Positions 24,675-33,516 are shown, numbered from the stretch's first letter. The stretch is 64,000 nt of DNA from Comamonas aquatica NBRC 14918 (GCF_000739875.1 NZ_BBJR01000022.1:62001-126000), one strand, 5' to 3'. Program-made: numbers and translations. The notes: a model not told the origin generated them from the sequence alone.

Positions 24675-26951
24675 TCACCAGGTGCGCAAGGCCTGCGGCC
24701 CGCTCAGGTCGGGCGCCTGCAGCCATTCCGACGCCGGCAACGGGCGGCTGAACAGGTAGCCCTGGCACAGGATGCCGGGCTCCCAGGCCTGCAGCAGCTG
24801 GGCCTGGGCCTTGTGCTCCACACCCTCGGCCACCACGCGCAGAGCGCGTCCCTTAGCCACCATCAGCAGCGCCTCCACCAGCACGGCGCCATGCGACTGC
24901 GGCGTCAGGTCGTGGATGAAGGTCTGGTCCAGCTTGATCTCCTGGATCGGCAGCCGCATCAGGTAGGCCAGGGACGAATACCCAGTACCGAAGTCGTCCA
25001 GTGCGAAGTGCACCCCAAGGGCGCGCAGGCTCACCATCTTCTGGATGGTCTGCTCCACCTCCTGCAGCAGCAGGCTTTCGGTCACCTCCAGGGTCAGCCG
25101 GCTGGCATCCACCCCCGTGCGCTGGATCAGCTCCTGCAGCTTGCGCACAAACCCGGCCTGCTGGAACTGGACCGCACTGACATTCACCGAGACGCGGTAG
25201 CCGCCTTGCTGCACCCGCGGGTCGTTCAGCAGCCGGCAGGTCTGCTCCAGCACCCAGTCGCCCACCGGCACCACCAGCCCGGTGTCCTCGGCCACCGGAA
25301 TGAACTCCGCGGGGTCGACCATGCCGTTAACCGGGTGCAGCCAGCGCACCAGCGCCTCCACGCTGACCACCCGCCCCATCATGTCGACCTGGGGCTGCAC
25401 GAACAGCTGCAACTGGCCCTCCTGCAGCGCCATGTGCAGGCCTTTCTCCAGTTCAATGCGCCGTTGGGCAGTGGCGGCCAAGGCCTCGGAATAGGCATGC
25501 ACCTGCCCCCCGCCCTGGTGGCGGGCCTGCGACAAGGCCACGCTGGCCCGGCGCAGCACATGGTCGCCGGCGTCGGCCTGGAGCCCCGGCTCCACGAGCG
25601 GGAAGACGCTGAACCCGGCGCTGCACGACAGCTGCACGGTTTCCGGCACCTCCTGCAGGCAGGCGATGGTGCCCAGGCCATGCTGCAGCTCCTCCGCCAC
25701 GGCATAGCTGTGCATGCGCGCCCGATGGCGCGTCTTGCCCACGCGCTCCAGAATCACGGCGAACTGGCTGGCCGAGGTGCGCGCCAGCCGCGCACTGGGC
25801 GGCAGCAGCGACTGCAGCCGCGCCACGAAGGCCTGCAGCAGCGCATCCGACCACTGGCTGCCGCGCGCGTCGATGAACTTCTGGAAGCGGTCGATCTCGA
25901 GCAGCAGCAGCGCATGGCACTGCTGCGGTGTACCGTCGCTGCGGCTGGCAGGTTGCTGCTGCAGCAGCATGTCCAGCCGCAACAACAGGGCCTTGCGATT
26001 GGGCAGCTGCGTGACCGCATCCACGTGCTGCAGGTGGCGGATGCGGCGCTCGGCCTCCAGCAACTGGGAGATGTCCTGGCGGATTTCCAGCAGGTGGCTC
26101 AGGTCCCCATCCGGATCGGTCACCGGGGCGATGCGCACACTTTCCGTGACCTGTACCCCATCCGGGCGGCGGCTGTGCACCACCCCCTGCCAGACCTGAC
26201 CGCGCTGTACGGCATCCTGCACCTCCTGGCGCTCCTGCGGGCCCAGGCCCGCCTGGGCCAGCGAGGTCTGGCCGACGATGGCGCTGCGCTGCAGGCCGGA
26301 ATGCTCTTCGAACGCCTGGTTGGCGTAAACCAGCCGGTCTTGCAGGTCGACGATCAGCACGCTGTCCTGGCTTTGCTCCACCGCCTGGAACAGCACGCCC
26401 AGCTGCTGCTTGTGGCGCCCCAGCTCGTCCAGCGAATGCCGCAACTGCAGCATCTGCGCCGAATAGCTGTGCAGCATGCGGAAGGTGACCCACAGCAGGA
26501 ACAGCATCACGTAGCCGACGATGAGCACCTGCTCCCAGTGCGTGCGCCCCTGGTAGGCCAGAGCGCCACCCAGCAGCACCACGGCCCCAGCAACCAGGGT
26601 GGCTTCCGCAATCCCCATGGACCAGCCGGCAAACACCACCAGCACGGCCAGCACCAGCACGGTGCTGGCGCCAAAGAAGGCGCCTTGCCAGGCCAGAAAG
26701 CAGACCACGCTGAGTGCGGCCAGCAGCAGCAACTGGGCCGCCAGCCGCCAGCGCAGGCGCCAGCCGATCAGCAGGGTCACCCAGGCGATGGGGCCGGCTG
26801 CCAAGCACAGCCACCAGCGTTCGCCCCCGGGGCCTGAGAGGGCCGCCGCGCCCCAGCCCAGTATCCAGAACCACAGCGCCACCACCACCACGGCAAAGCG
26901 CGCATTCGCTTCGGGCGGCGGAGCAAGGCGCGGGAAGGTGCGGGACAGCAT
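24675..26951 (-). CDS. Membrane PAS-GGDEF-EAL protein
   Basis: 758 residues. There are five or six membrane helices to about residue 165, a PAS domain at about 190-300 (LIVDLQDRLVYANQAFEEHS), a GGDEF-type domain at about 325-480 and an EAL domain at about 495-745 (VEALVRW, DDFGTGYSSLAYL). The GGDEF signature is replaced by SASQF, so the cyclase half is very likely inactive and the protein a cyclic-di-GMP phosphodiesterase. The PAS domain may sense redox state or a ligand. ATG 26951 is preferred to an upstream TTG. It converges exactly on the Bug gene with no spacer. Confidence 0.9.
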   Translation of the reverse strand: MLSRTFPRLAPPPEANARFAVVVVALWFWILGWGAAALSGPGGERWWLCLAAGPIAWVTLLIGWRLRWRLAAQLLLLAALSVVCFLAWQGAFFGASTVLVLAVLVVFAGWSMGIAEATLVAGAVVLLGGALAYQGRTHWEQVLIVGYVMLFLLWVTFRMLHSYSAQMLQLRHSLDELGRHKQQLGVLFQAVEQSQDSVLIVDLQDRLVYANQAFEEHSGLQRSAIVGQTSLAQAGLGPQERQEVQDAVQRGQVWQGVVHSRRPDGVQVTESVRIAPVTDPDGDLSHLLEIRQDISQLLEAERRIRHLQHVDAVTQLPNRKALLLRLDMLLQQQPASRSDGTPQQCHALLLLEIDRFQKFIDARGSQWSDALLQAFVARLQSLLPPSARLARTSASQFAVILERVGKTRHRARMHSYAVAEELQHGLGTIACLQEVPETVQLSCSAGFSVFPLVEPGLQADAGDHVLRRASVALSQARHQGGGQVHAYSEALAATAQRRIELEKGLHMALQEGQLQLFVQPQVDMMGRVVSVEALVRWLHPVNGMVDPAEFIPVAEDTGLVVPVGDWVLEQTCRLLNDPRVQQGGYRVSVNVSAVQFQQAGFVRKLQELIQRTGVDASRLTLEVTESLLLQEVEQTIQKMVSLRALGVHFALDDFGTGYSSLAYLMRLPIQEIKLDQTFIHDLTPQSHGAVLVEALLMVAKGRALRVVAEGVEHKAQAQLLQAWEPGILCQGYLFSRPLPASEWLQAPDLSGPQALRTW

Positions 26952-27035
26952 GGGGCGTGGGCAGACGGCGGCTGGGGACAATCCCCCCGAGCATCCACAG
27001 GCCGGCGCCCCCGGCGCGTAGGCGAAGGGCTTGCC

Positions 27036-27983
27036 TTAACGCGGCTTGCGGCCCTTTTTGCGCGACTGCGCCAGCGCATCCTTCTTGGCCTGGCGTTCGG
27101 CATCGGCCACGGCGGCCACGGCGGCCCATTGCTCGAACTCGGCCGGTGTTTCCAGCGTGATGCGGCCCAGCACATGGGTGCGGTAGTCGGTGATCACGAT
27201 CTCGGCGGCCTTTTGCAGGTTCACCCGGCCGCCGCTCATCACGCAGCCACGCTTGCGGCCGATGGCTTCCAGCAGTTCGTCGTCGTGCAGGGCCTGGATT
27301 TTTTCCACCCCCAGCCCCAGTTTGAAGCGGTCTTCCAGGTTCTGCGGATAGTGCTTTTGCAGGTACAGCAACAGCTCCAGCGCCACCAGCTCCTCGTCGT
27401 AGGCGTTGCGCCCCACCGAGCCCGAGGCCGCCAGATTGAAGCCGCTTTGCGCGATGGAGATGCGCGGCCACAGCATGCCGGGCGTGTCCCACAGGTAGAA
27501 GTCGTGGTCCAGCACGATGCGCTGCTCGTCCTTGGTCACGCCGGCCTCGTCGGCGGCCTTGGCCTGCTTCTTGCCGGTCATGGTGTTGATCAGGGTGGAC
27601 TTGCCCACGTTGGGCACGCCGCAGATCAGCACGCGCATGGGCTTGGCCATGCCGCCACGGTTGGGCGCCAGCTGGCGGCAGGTCTCCACCAGGCGGCGCG
27701 CGGGCGCCACTTCCTCGGCATCCATGGCGATGGCGCGCGTCTCGGGCTGGGCGTTGTACCAGTCCAGCCAGGCCTGGGTCTGGACGGGATCGGCCACGTC
27801 CTGCTTGTTCAGCAGCTTCATGCGCGGCTTGTGGCCCGTGAGTTCTTGCAGCAGGGGATTGAAGCTGGAGCCGGGGATGCGCGCATCCAGCACCTCGATC
27901 ACCACGTCGATGTCTTTGACGCGCTCCTCGATGAGCTTGCGGGTGAGGTGCATGTGACCGGGGAACCACTGGATCATCTGCAT
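27036..27983 (-). CDS. ylqF: Ribosome biogenesis GTPase YlqF/RbgA
   Basis: 315 residues of the circularly permuted GTPase family. The motifs come in the order G4 (NKQD), G1 (GVPNVGKST), G3 (DTPG). It begins with IQWFPGHM, the family's hallmark N-terminus, and ends with a basic tail (RQAKKDALAQSRKKGRK). These GTPases assist maturation of the large ribosomal subunit. It is monocistronic and divergent from the small membrane protein at 28071. Confidence 0.93.
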   Translation of the reverse strand: MQMIQWFPGHMHLTRKLIEERVKDIDVVIEVLDARIPGSSFNPLLQELTGHKPRMKLLNKQDVADPVQTQAWLDWYNAQPETRAIAMDAEEVAPARRLVETCRQLAPNRGGMAKPMRVLICGVPNVGKSTLINTMTGKKQAKAADEAGVTKDEQRIVLDHDFYLWDTPGMLWPRISIAQSGFNLAASGSVGRNAYDEELVALELLLYLQKHYPQNLEDRFKLGLGVEKIQALHDDELLEAIGRKRGCVMSGGRVNLQKAAEIVITDYRTHVLGRITLETPAEFEQWAAVAAVADAERQAKKDALAQSRKKGRKPR

Positions 27984-28070
27984 GGCAAGGGCTTTCTCTG
28001 TTCTAGTTGTGGGGGGACTTGGGGCCGCAAGGATAATCGCAAGCTGTCATCCCGTCATCGCCACTTTGCC

Positions 28071-28307
28071 ATGCCCTCCCAACGCCCCACCCCTTCCCGC
28101 AGCCCCTTGAACAACGACATGCTGGTGCGTGGTGTGATCCTGGCGCTGATCGGCCTGATCCTCATCATCGCCCCACACTTTATGGGCAACAGCCCGACGC
28201 GCGACCTGTTCACGCACGCCCAGATCCCGGCCTGGTTCTCCCTGGTGCTGGGCCTGGCCTTCATGGGCCAGTACGCCAAGCAGCGCCTCAAGGACAAGCG
28301 CGACTGA
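28071..28307 (+). CDS. Small two-helix membrane protein
   Basis: 78 residues with two hydrophobic stretches (residues 18-35, VRGVILALIGLILIIAP, and 54-68, WFSLVLGLAFMGQY) and a basic C-terminus (KQRLKDKRD). I do not recognise a named family. The 87-base divergent spacer with ylqF probably holds both promoters. Repeat R7 follows the gene. Confidence 0.7.
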   Translation: MPSQRPTPSRSPLNNDMLVRGVILALIGLILIIAPHFMGNSPTRDLFTHAQIPAWFSLVLGLAFMGQYAKQRLKDKRD

Positions 28308-28348
28308 GGCCCGGGCCTGCCAAGGCCCCAGCCCAGCGCACACTGGGC

Positions 28349-28400
28349 ATAAAAAAGCTGCCTAGCGCTTTCTGCGCCTGCGCTTTACGCTATCAAAGTT
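28349..28400. repeat. Terminal-inverted-repeat element R7, short class
   Basis: The left end is ATAAAAAAGCTGCCTAGCGC; the reverse complement of the right end is AACTTTGATAGCGTAAAGCG. It lies at the converging ends of the small membrane protein and the chemoreceptor, and encodes the last residues and the stop codon of the chemoreceptor. Confidence 0.7.
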
Positions 28401-30058
28401 GCAGCATGTGACTGCAGCTTGAACACCGCCACCTGCTGCTCCAGGTAACCGGCCTGGTCGTGCAGGTCGGCAGCGGCCTGGTTGCTGGCCTGCACCAGGC
28501 GGGCGTTCTCCTGGGTCATGCCGTCCAGCGCCACCATGGCCTGGTGCAGCTGGGCAATGCCGGCGCTCTGCTCCTGCGCCTTGTGGGTGATGCCGCCGAC
28601 CAGGCTGCTGACATGCTGCACATCCTGCACGATGCGCTGCATGCGCTGGCCGGCGTCCTGGGCCAGGCTGGCGCCGTTTTCCATCTGTTCCAGCGAGTGG
28701 GTGATCAAGGCCTTGATGCGGCGTGCCGCATCGGCGCTGCGCAGCGCCAGGGCGCGCACCTCCTCGGCCACCACGGCAAAGCCGCGCCCCTGCTCGCCGG
28801 CGCGCGCCGCCTCGACCGAGGCATTCAGCGCCAGGATGTTGGTCTGGAAGGCGATGCTGTCGATGACCCCGGTGATGGCGGCGATTTCGGCGCTTTGCGC
28901 GCGCAGCTGGTCCATGTTCTGCGCCACCCGCTGCACCACCGCTCCGCCGTCGCTGGCCGATTGCGCGGCCGAGGCCGACAGCTGGTGCGCCTGGCCGGCA
29001 TCGGCCACGGCGTCATTGAGTTGCTGGCTGATCTGCTCGATGCCAGTGACCGCCAGCTGCAACTGCGCATCGGTGTGCTGGGTGCGCTGCGCCAGCTTGG
29101 CATTGCCCTGGGCCAGGTTGCTGGCGGTTTGCGACACATGGCCCACGCCGTGGCGCACCTGGGCAACGACGCCGTGCAGCTGCGCGCACATGCGGTTGAA
29201 GGCCCGCAGCAGACTGCCCATCTCGTCGCGGCGGCTGTCGGCCACTTGTTCGGTCAGGTCGCCGTGGGCGATCGCTTCGGCCAAGGCCACGGCCTGCGCC
29301 AACGGTTGGGTGATGGAACGGGTGATAGCCACCGAAATCAGCACCCCCACCACCAGCAGCAACCCGTAGACCGACAGGGCCCACAGCTGGGCCTGCTGGC
29401 GCACTGCGGCGGCGGCATCCTGTGCCGTCTGGCGCAGCTGCTGCAGGTGGTCCAGCCACTGGTCTTGGCTGGACAGATAGGCCTGGGCTGCGGGCTGCAG
29501 GGATTCCTGCACCAGCTTCTCGGCCTCCCAGGCCATGCCCAGGTCGCGGGCGCGGAAGGTCTCGGCATAGCTTTTGGCCAGCTGCTGGCCTTGCGCCTGC
29601 ACCTGCTGTCCCAGCGCGCCCTGCAGTTCCATCACCTGGGTCAGGGCATCGGCCTGCGCCAGGTAGTCGCGCGCTTTGGCGGCAAAGCCGGCGATCACGG
29701 TCTCTTCGGACGAGAGCACGCTGGCCAGTGCGGTTTCCACGCCCTTTTGCGTCAGGGCCTGCCATTGCTGGGCCTGGGCCAGCTGGGCATCGTGCACCTG
29801 CAGGCTGGCGGCGGCGTCGCGCTCGACCTGCTGCAGGTAGGCGATCAAGCCGCCGGCCACCAGCACACCGCACAGCAGCAGGCCGCCGAACACCACGGCG
29901 ATCTTGACCGCCACCGGCCAGTGGCGCAGGACCCCGCGGTCCGACGGTGCACGGGGATGGGCAGGCGCCGGCTGCTTCGGGTTGACGGTGCTGGGGGCAG
30001 ACACCATTTCCCGCACAGGTGTGGCATGGGAAGGGACAGAGCGAACAACAAGCGACAT
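28385..30058 (-). CDS. Methyl-accepting chemotaxis protein
   Basis: 557 residues. TM1 (about 48-70), a periplasmic four-helix-type sensor (to about 200), TM2 (about 200-222), a HAMP domain (ITQPLAQAVALAEAIAHGDL) and a cytoplasmic signalling helix bundle. The highly conserved hairpin tip is present (IDSIAFQTNILALNASVEAA, GRGFAVVAEEVRALA). The ligand is unknown. No CheR pentapeptide is seen; the final residues TLIA and the stop come from repeat R7. The start at MSLVVRSVPS is about 12 bases after GGAG; upstream ATG and TTG alternatives are poorly spaced. Confidence 0.92.
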   Translation of the reverse strand: MSLVVRSVPSHATPVREMVSAPSTVNPKQPAPAHPRAPSDRGVLRHWPVAVKIAVVFGGLLLCGVLVAGGLIAYLQQVERDAAASLQVHDAQLAQAQQWQALTQKGVETALASVLSSEETVIAGFAAKARDYLAQADALTQVMELQGALGQQVQAQGQQLAKSYAETFRARDLGMAWEAEKLVQESLQPAAQAYLSSQDQWLDHLQQLRQTAQDAAAAVRQQAQLWALSVYGLLLVVGVLISVAITRSITQPLAQAVALAEAIAHGDLTEQVADSRRDEMGSLLRAFNRMCAQLHGVVAQVRHGVGHVSQTASNLAQGNAKLAQRTQHTDAQLQLAVTGIEQISQQLNDAVADAGQAHQLSASAAQSASDGGAVVQRVAQNMDQLRAQSAEIAAITGVIDSIAFQTNILALNASVEAARAGEQGRGFAVVAEEVRALALRSADAARRIKALITHSLEQMENGASLAQDAGQRMQRIVQDVQHVSSLVGGITHKAQEQSAGIAQLHQAMVALDGMTQENARLVQASNQAAADLHDQAGYLEQQVAVFKLQSHAATLIA

Positions 30059-30163
30059 GGCGGCCAACATCTCCAAGGGATAGCCGCAATCTAGTGCTAC
30101 AAAATGTCAACACTGTGACAGCGCAATGACACCACGCCCGGCGCTCAGTCATCTGCAGTCACC

Positions 30164-30259
30164 AAAAACAAGAGCTGCCGGCGTTGATGTACAGCAGATT
30201 TCAAAGATGTTGCATCTTCAAGACCGCTGAGCACCAGCGCAGGCAGCTCATGTTTTTAA
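30164..30259. repeat. Terminal-inverted-repeat element R8, long class
   Basis: The left end is AAAAACAAGAGCTGCCGGCG; the reverse complement of the right end is CTTAAAAACATGAGCTGCCT. An inner hairpin is AAGATG/CATCTT with loop TTG. 96 bp between gshA and the chemoreceptor gene. A GC-rich hairpin (GGTGGGCG/CGCCCACC, 30260-30279) abuts its right side. Confidence 0.75.
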
Positions 30260-30286
30260 GGTGGGCGATGGCGCCCACCCAGGGCT

Positions 30287-31816
30287 TCAGCCCAGCGCCG
30301 CGGGGTCCATGTAGCGCTGGCGCCATTCCTCGAAGGTGCCGGTGTCGGCCGCCTCGATGGCCTGCTGCGCCTGCACCGAAGTTTGTGCGAACTGCACAAA
30401 CTGTGCCTGCTGGGCATCGCTCCAGGGCAGGCCCAGCAGGTGCTCACGGGCCCACAGCGACTGGGTCAGGCCGAACTGCTCGAAGCTGTTGCCATGCAGA
30501 CGGCGCATGTCGTCCAGCACCCGTGCGGACGGCGTGGTCTGCGGCTGGGCCACGCGCTGCCGGGCCTGGGCCAGGGCATCGCTGTAGGCCGTGGTGGCGT
30601 GGGTGGCGTCCAGCGCCGCCGCCATGGGCGCGCACTCCTGCAGCACCTCGGCGGCCCAATCGACCAGGGCCACGCGGTCCTGCCCGCGCAGCAGCTGCAG
30701 CCCGGGCTCGCGCCCGCGCTCGGCCGCCAGGTGCTGGTTGTGCTTGAGCTGGGCGATCTCCTCGGGCGAATCGGGCGGGCTGTCGGTCAGCAGGCAGTGC
30801 AGCAAAAACACATCCAGCATGCGCATGGTGGTGCTGTTGATGCCCAGGGGTTCGAACGGGTCCAGGTCCATCAGGCGCACTTCCACGTACTCCACACCGC
30901 GCTCGCGCAGCGCATGCAGGGGGCGCTCGCCGCTGCGCGTGGTGCGCTTGGGGCGGATGGTGCCGTAGAACTCGTTTTCAATCTGCAGCAGGCTGGTGCC
31001 CAGCTGGTTGTAATCCCCGCCGGGGTTGCGGATGCCCAGCTGCTCATAGGCCGGATAGGGCTGGGTCAGCGCCTGGTGCAGCGAGTTGGCATAGCCTTCC
31101 AGGCCGTTGTAGCTGACATTGATGGAAGCCTGGGCATCGCTCTGGTAGCCCAGGCGCCCCATGCGCAGCGACGTGGCATGCGGCAGGTACAAGGTCCTGC
31201 CCGAATCGCCCAGGGGCTCCAAGCGGTGCTCACGCCCCTCAACAAAGCATGTGCTCAAGGCCGGCGATGCACCAAACAGGTACAGCAGCACAAAGGCATG
31301 GCGGCGGAAATTGCGGATCAGCGCGAAATAGTCCTCGCTGCTGACGCCGGGCAGCGACCAGTTGTAGTGGATGCCCGAAATGGTCTGCATGCGACGGCCA
31401 TAGCGGTGGCCCAGGCCCATGCGGTACACGCTCTTGGAGCGCCCCGAGTGCGAGGAGCCGTAGCGCCCCAACGGAATGGTCTCGTCGGTGGGCAGGTGAC
31501 AGGGCATGCTGGAGGCCCAGATCATCTCCTCGCCCACGGCGGCCATGCTGCGCAGCGTGTATTGGTGGATGTGCTGCAACTCCTGCAGGCATTCATCCAC
31601 CCCCAGGCGGGCGCCCGTGATCAGCTCCAGCTGCGATTCGCTGTAATCGGTGGTGATGTGCGGGTGGGTCAGGGCCGAGCCCAGCGCCGCCGGATGCGGC
31701 GTCAGGGCCAGCTGACCGGATGGCAACACGCGCAAGCCCTCTTTTTCAATACCGCGGCGTATGCCTGCCAGACGTTCGGCTGCGGGAAGGGGGTGCGACT
31801 TGGGTGTTGGATTCAT
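30287..31816 (-). CDS. gshA: Glutamate-cysteine ligase (E. coli-type)
   Basis: 509 residues, close to the usual 510-520 of the gamma-proteobacterial-type enzyme. It catalyses the first step of glutathione synthesis. The N-terminal substrate/metal motif GIEKEGLRV is clear, followed by TDYSESQLELIT, SGIHYNWS and the central YVEVRLMDLDPFEP. The gene stands alone, downstream of no obvious partner; gshB is not in the window. Confidence 0.93.
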   Translation of the reverse strand: MNPTPKSHPLPAAERLAGIRRGIEKEGLRVLPSGQLALTPHPAALGSALTHPHITTDYSESQLELITGARLGVDECLQELQHIHQYTLRSMAAVGEEMIWASSMPCHLPTDETIPLGRYGSSHSGRSKSVYRMGLGHRYGRRMQTISGIHYNWSLPGVSSEDYFALIRNFRRHAFVLLYLFGASPALSTCFVEGREHRLEPLGDSGRTLYLPHATSLRMGRLGYQSDAQASINVSYNGLEGYANSLHQALTQPYPAYEQLGIRNPGGDYNQLGTSLLQIENEFYGTIRPKRTTRSGERPLHALRERGVEYVEVRLMDLDPFEPLGINSTTMRMLDVFLLHCLLTDSPPDSPEEIAQLKHNQHLAAERGREPGLQLLRGQDRVALVDWAAEVLQECAPMAAALDATHATTAYSDALAQARQRVAQPQTTPSARVLDDMRRLHGNSFEQFGLTQSLWAREHLLGLPWSDAQQAQFVQFAQTSVQAQQAIEAADTGTFEEWRQRYMDPAALG

Positions 31817-31994
31817 TCTTGTCTGCGATTAGGGTGCAGGAAACGGAGCCACCTTAGCATGCGGCCCCCCGTGCGCAGTGATGATAGAGACAAGGCTGGC
31901 GCACCGATGCCCCCCAGGGGCATAACCACGCGGCGGCTGTGCCGCCCGGGGCGCGTGATTGCACGCTGACTTTCTAACCGCTAGGGGCGCCCGA

Positions 31995-32915
31995 TCAGGG
32001 CGTGGCCGCGCGCGCGGCGAGGGCCTTGCCAACCTCCAGCGCGCCTTGGGCCGAGCCACTTTGCGGCACCTGTTCGTTGTGGCGGTCGCAGACCTGCGCC
32101 AGCTGTTCGGCCAGCAGCTCGGGGGCCTGCTCTCCCAGGCCGACGTGGATGCCTTCGGTCAGGGTGATGTGGGCGGCCTCAAAGCTGCCGGCCCCGGCAC
32201 ACAGGATGGTGCGGGTCGGGGCCGAAGCGTGCGCCAACACCAGCATAGCCGGCACCACCGCCTCGGGCTGCAGGGCGGCCAGCACCTCGGCAGACATCAG
32301 GCCTTCGGTCATGCGGGTGGCGGCCGTCGGCGCCAGCGCATTGACGTGGATGCCGTACTTGGCCCCTTCGATGGCCAGGGTCTGCATCAAGCCCACCTGG
32401 GCCATCTTGGCCGCGCCATAGTTGCTCTGGCCGAAATTGCCATACAGGCCCGACGACGAGGTGGTCATCACGATGCGGCCATAGTTCTGCGCCTGCATGT
32501 GCGGCCACACGGCCTTGCAGCAATGGGCCGCGCCCATCAGGTGTACCTCCACCACCAGGCGGAAATCGTCCATGTCCATCTTGGCAAAGCTCTTGTCGCG
32601 CAGGATGCCGGCGTTGTTGACCAGGATGTCCACACGCCCCCAGGCATCGACCGCCTGCTGCACCATGGCCTGCACGGCCACCCAATCGGTCACCGAAGCA
32701 CCGTTGGCCATGGCCTCGCCGCCCAGGGCCTTGATTTCATCGACCACGGTCTGCGCCGCCGACACGGAACCGCCGGAGCCATCCACGGCCCCGCCCAGGT
32801 CATTGACCAGCACCTTGACACCACGGCGTGCCAGCGCCAGTGCGTGCTCACGCCCCAAACCACCGCCCGCGCCCGTGACGATGGCGACCTGACCTTCAAA
32901 CGACAAAGATTGCAT
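31995..32915 (-). CDS. SDR dehydrogenase, MFE-2-like (3R)-hydroxyacyl-CoA dehydrogenase type
   Basis: 306 residues. A Rossmann motif TGAGGGLGREHALALARRG, NAG at NNAGILRD, catalytic serine and Tyr-Lys in SNYGAAKMAQ. The VNDLGGAVDGSGGS insertion is characteristic of the dehydrogenase unit of multifunctional enzyme type 2, so the likely substrates are 3-hydroxyacyl-CoA esters. The start MQSLSFEGQ is supported by GGAGAG; the frame is open further upstream. It borders the AT-rich island on its 5' side. Confidence 0.88.
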   Translation of the reverse strand: MQSLSFEGQVAIVTGAGGGLGREHALALARRGVKVLVNDLGGAVDGSGGSVSAAQTVVDEIKALGGEAMANGASVTDWVAVQAMVQQAVDAWGRVDILVNNAGILRDKSFAKMDMDDFRLVVEVHLMGAAHCCKAVWPHMQAQNYGRIVMTTSSSGLYGNFGQSNYGAAKMAQVGLMQTLAIEGAKYGIHVNALAPTAATRMTEGLMSAEVLAALQPEAVVPAMLVLAHASAPTRTILCAGAGSFEAAHITLTEGIHVGLGEQAPELLAEQLAQVCDRHNEQVPQSGSAQGALEVGKALAARAATP

Positions 32916-33151
32916 GTGCTGTCTCTCCTGTTGTAATGGCTTGCATCTGCTGGGTCCGACTGTACGCACACCGGCCACGGGCGGCATTCACGCAGGTGAC
33001 TGGCAGCCTGCGCCAGCTTATCCACGGCAGGACCGCACAAGCATGTGGACAAACTTGGGATGCCGGCCTACAAGTCGATTAAGTGCTTGTTTTGCAATAG
33101 TTTTCATTAATTGCCCGTTTTTTAATCACATGCTTAAAGACTACTGAAATT

Positions 33152-33188
33152 TTGCCCCCAAATAGCCTGAACAATCCTGTTGATAAGT
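33152..33188. repeat. 37-bp imperfect direct repeat, copy 1
   Basis: It begins TTGCCCCCAAATAGCCTGAA, continues CAATCCTG and ends in TGTTGATAAGT. It differs from copy 2 at about nine positions including one indel. Confidence 0.7.
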
Positions 33189-33326
33189 TTTCGAATTCCC
33201 TTTCAAAACAAATCCAAACCTTTGATTCACAACAAAATTCAGTGCATTGAACAAAAAATAGACAGCTTGCACAAGCTGGATCCGATCCAGCTCTGCCGCG
33301 GTGGAACGCCGCGCAATCCGCACCAG

Positions 33327-33363
33327 TTGCCCCCAATTTGACTGAACAACCATGTGGATAAGT
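33327..33363. repeat. 37-bp imperfect direct repeat, copy 2
   Basis: It begins TTGCCCCCAATTTGACTGAA, continues CAACCA and ends in the perfect reverse DnaA box TGTGGATAA followed by GT. It lies 175 bases from copy 1 in the same orientation. Confidence 0.7.
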
Positions 33364-33516
33364 GCCACCAAAGCCCACAGCCCTCGCACAAGTACTTGAT
33401 CTGCAAGGACAAGCAGTTCATTGCCTATTTTTTACGCAAACCCCAACGAGTGTCACAACCGACTTAACCAGCGACAATTTCGGGTTGATCCCCGACAGGC
33501 CTGGACCTTTTCCGAC

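Larger units (their letters stand above)
32916..33516. other. AT-rich intergenic island with DnaA-box-like sites
   Basis: 601 bases without a convincing gene. The core 33061-33240 is about 36% GC by hand count, against well over 60% in the flanks. DnaA-box-like nonamers are TTATCCACG (33018), TGTGGACAA (33044), TGTTGATAA (33178) and the perfect box TGTGGATAA (33353). The last two end a 37-bp imperfect direct repeat. Short minus-strand ORFs (33079-33421) lack starts or domains that would make them genes. Confidence 0.6.

Noticed and set aside
25453-27969. 838-codon minus-strand open frame spanning two genes
   Set aside because: It crosses ylqF and the GGDEF-EAL gene in another frame; Arg/Ala/Gly-rich and without family features.
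30260-30279. GC hairpin next to R8 as terminator of gshA
   Set aside because: The stem GGTGGGCG/CGCCCACC is followed on the minus strand by TTAAAAAC rather than a T run.
33079-33421. Small minus-strand ORFs in the AT-rich island
   Set aside because: No ribosome sites, overlapping frames and no recognisable domain; the region is better explained as non-coding DNA with binding sites.
32916-33516. Main chromosomal origin oriC
   Set aside because: DnaA-box-like sites are present, but dnaA, dnaN, gyrB, rpmH and parAB are absent. A main origin is not supported; a DnaA-binding locus is all that can be claimed.
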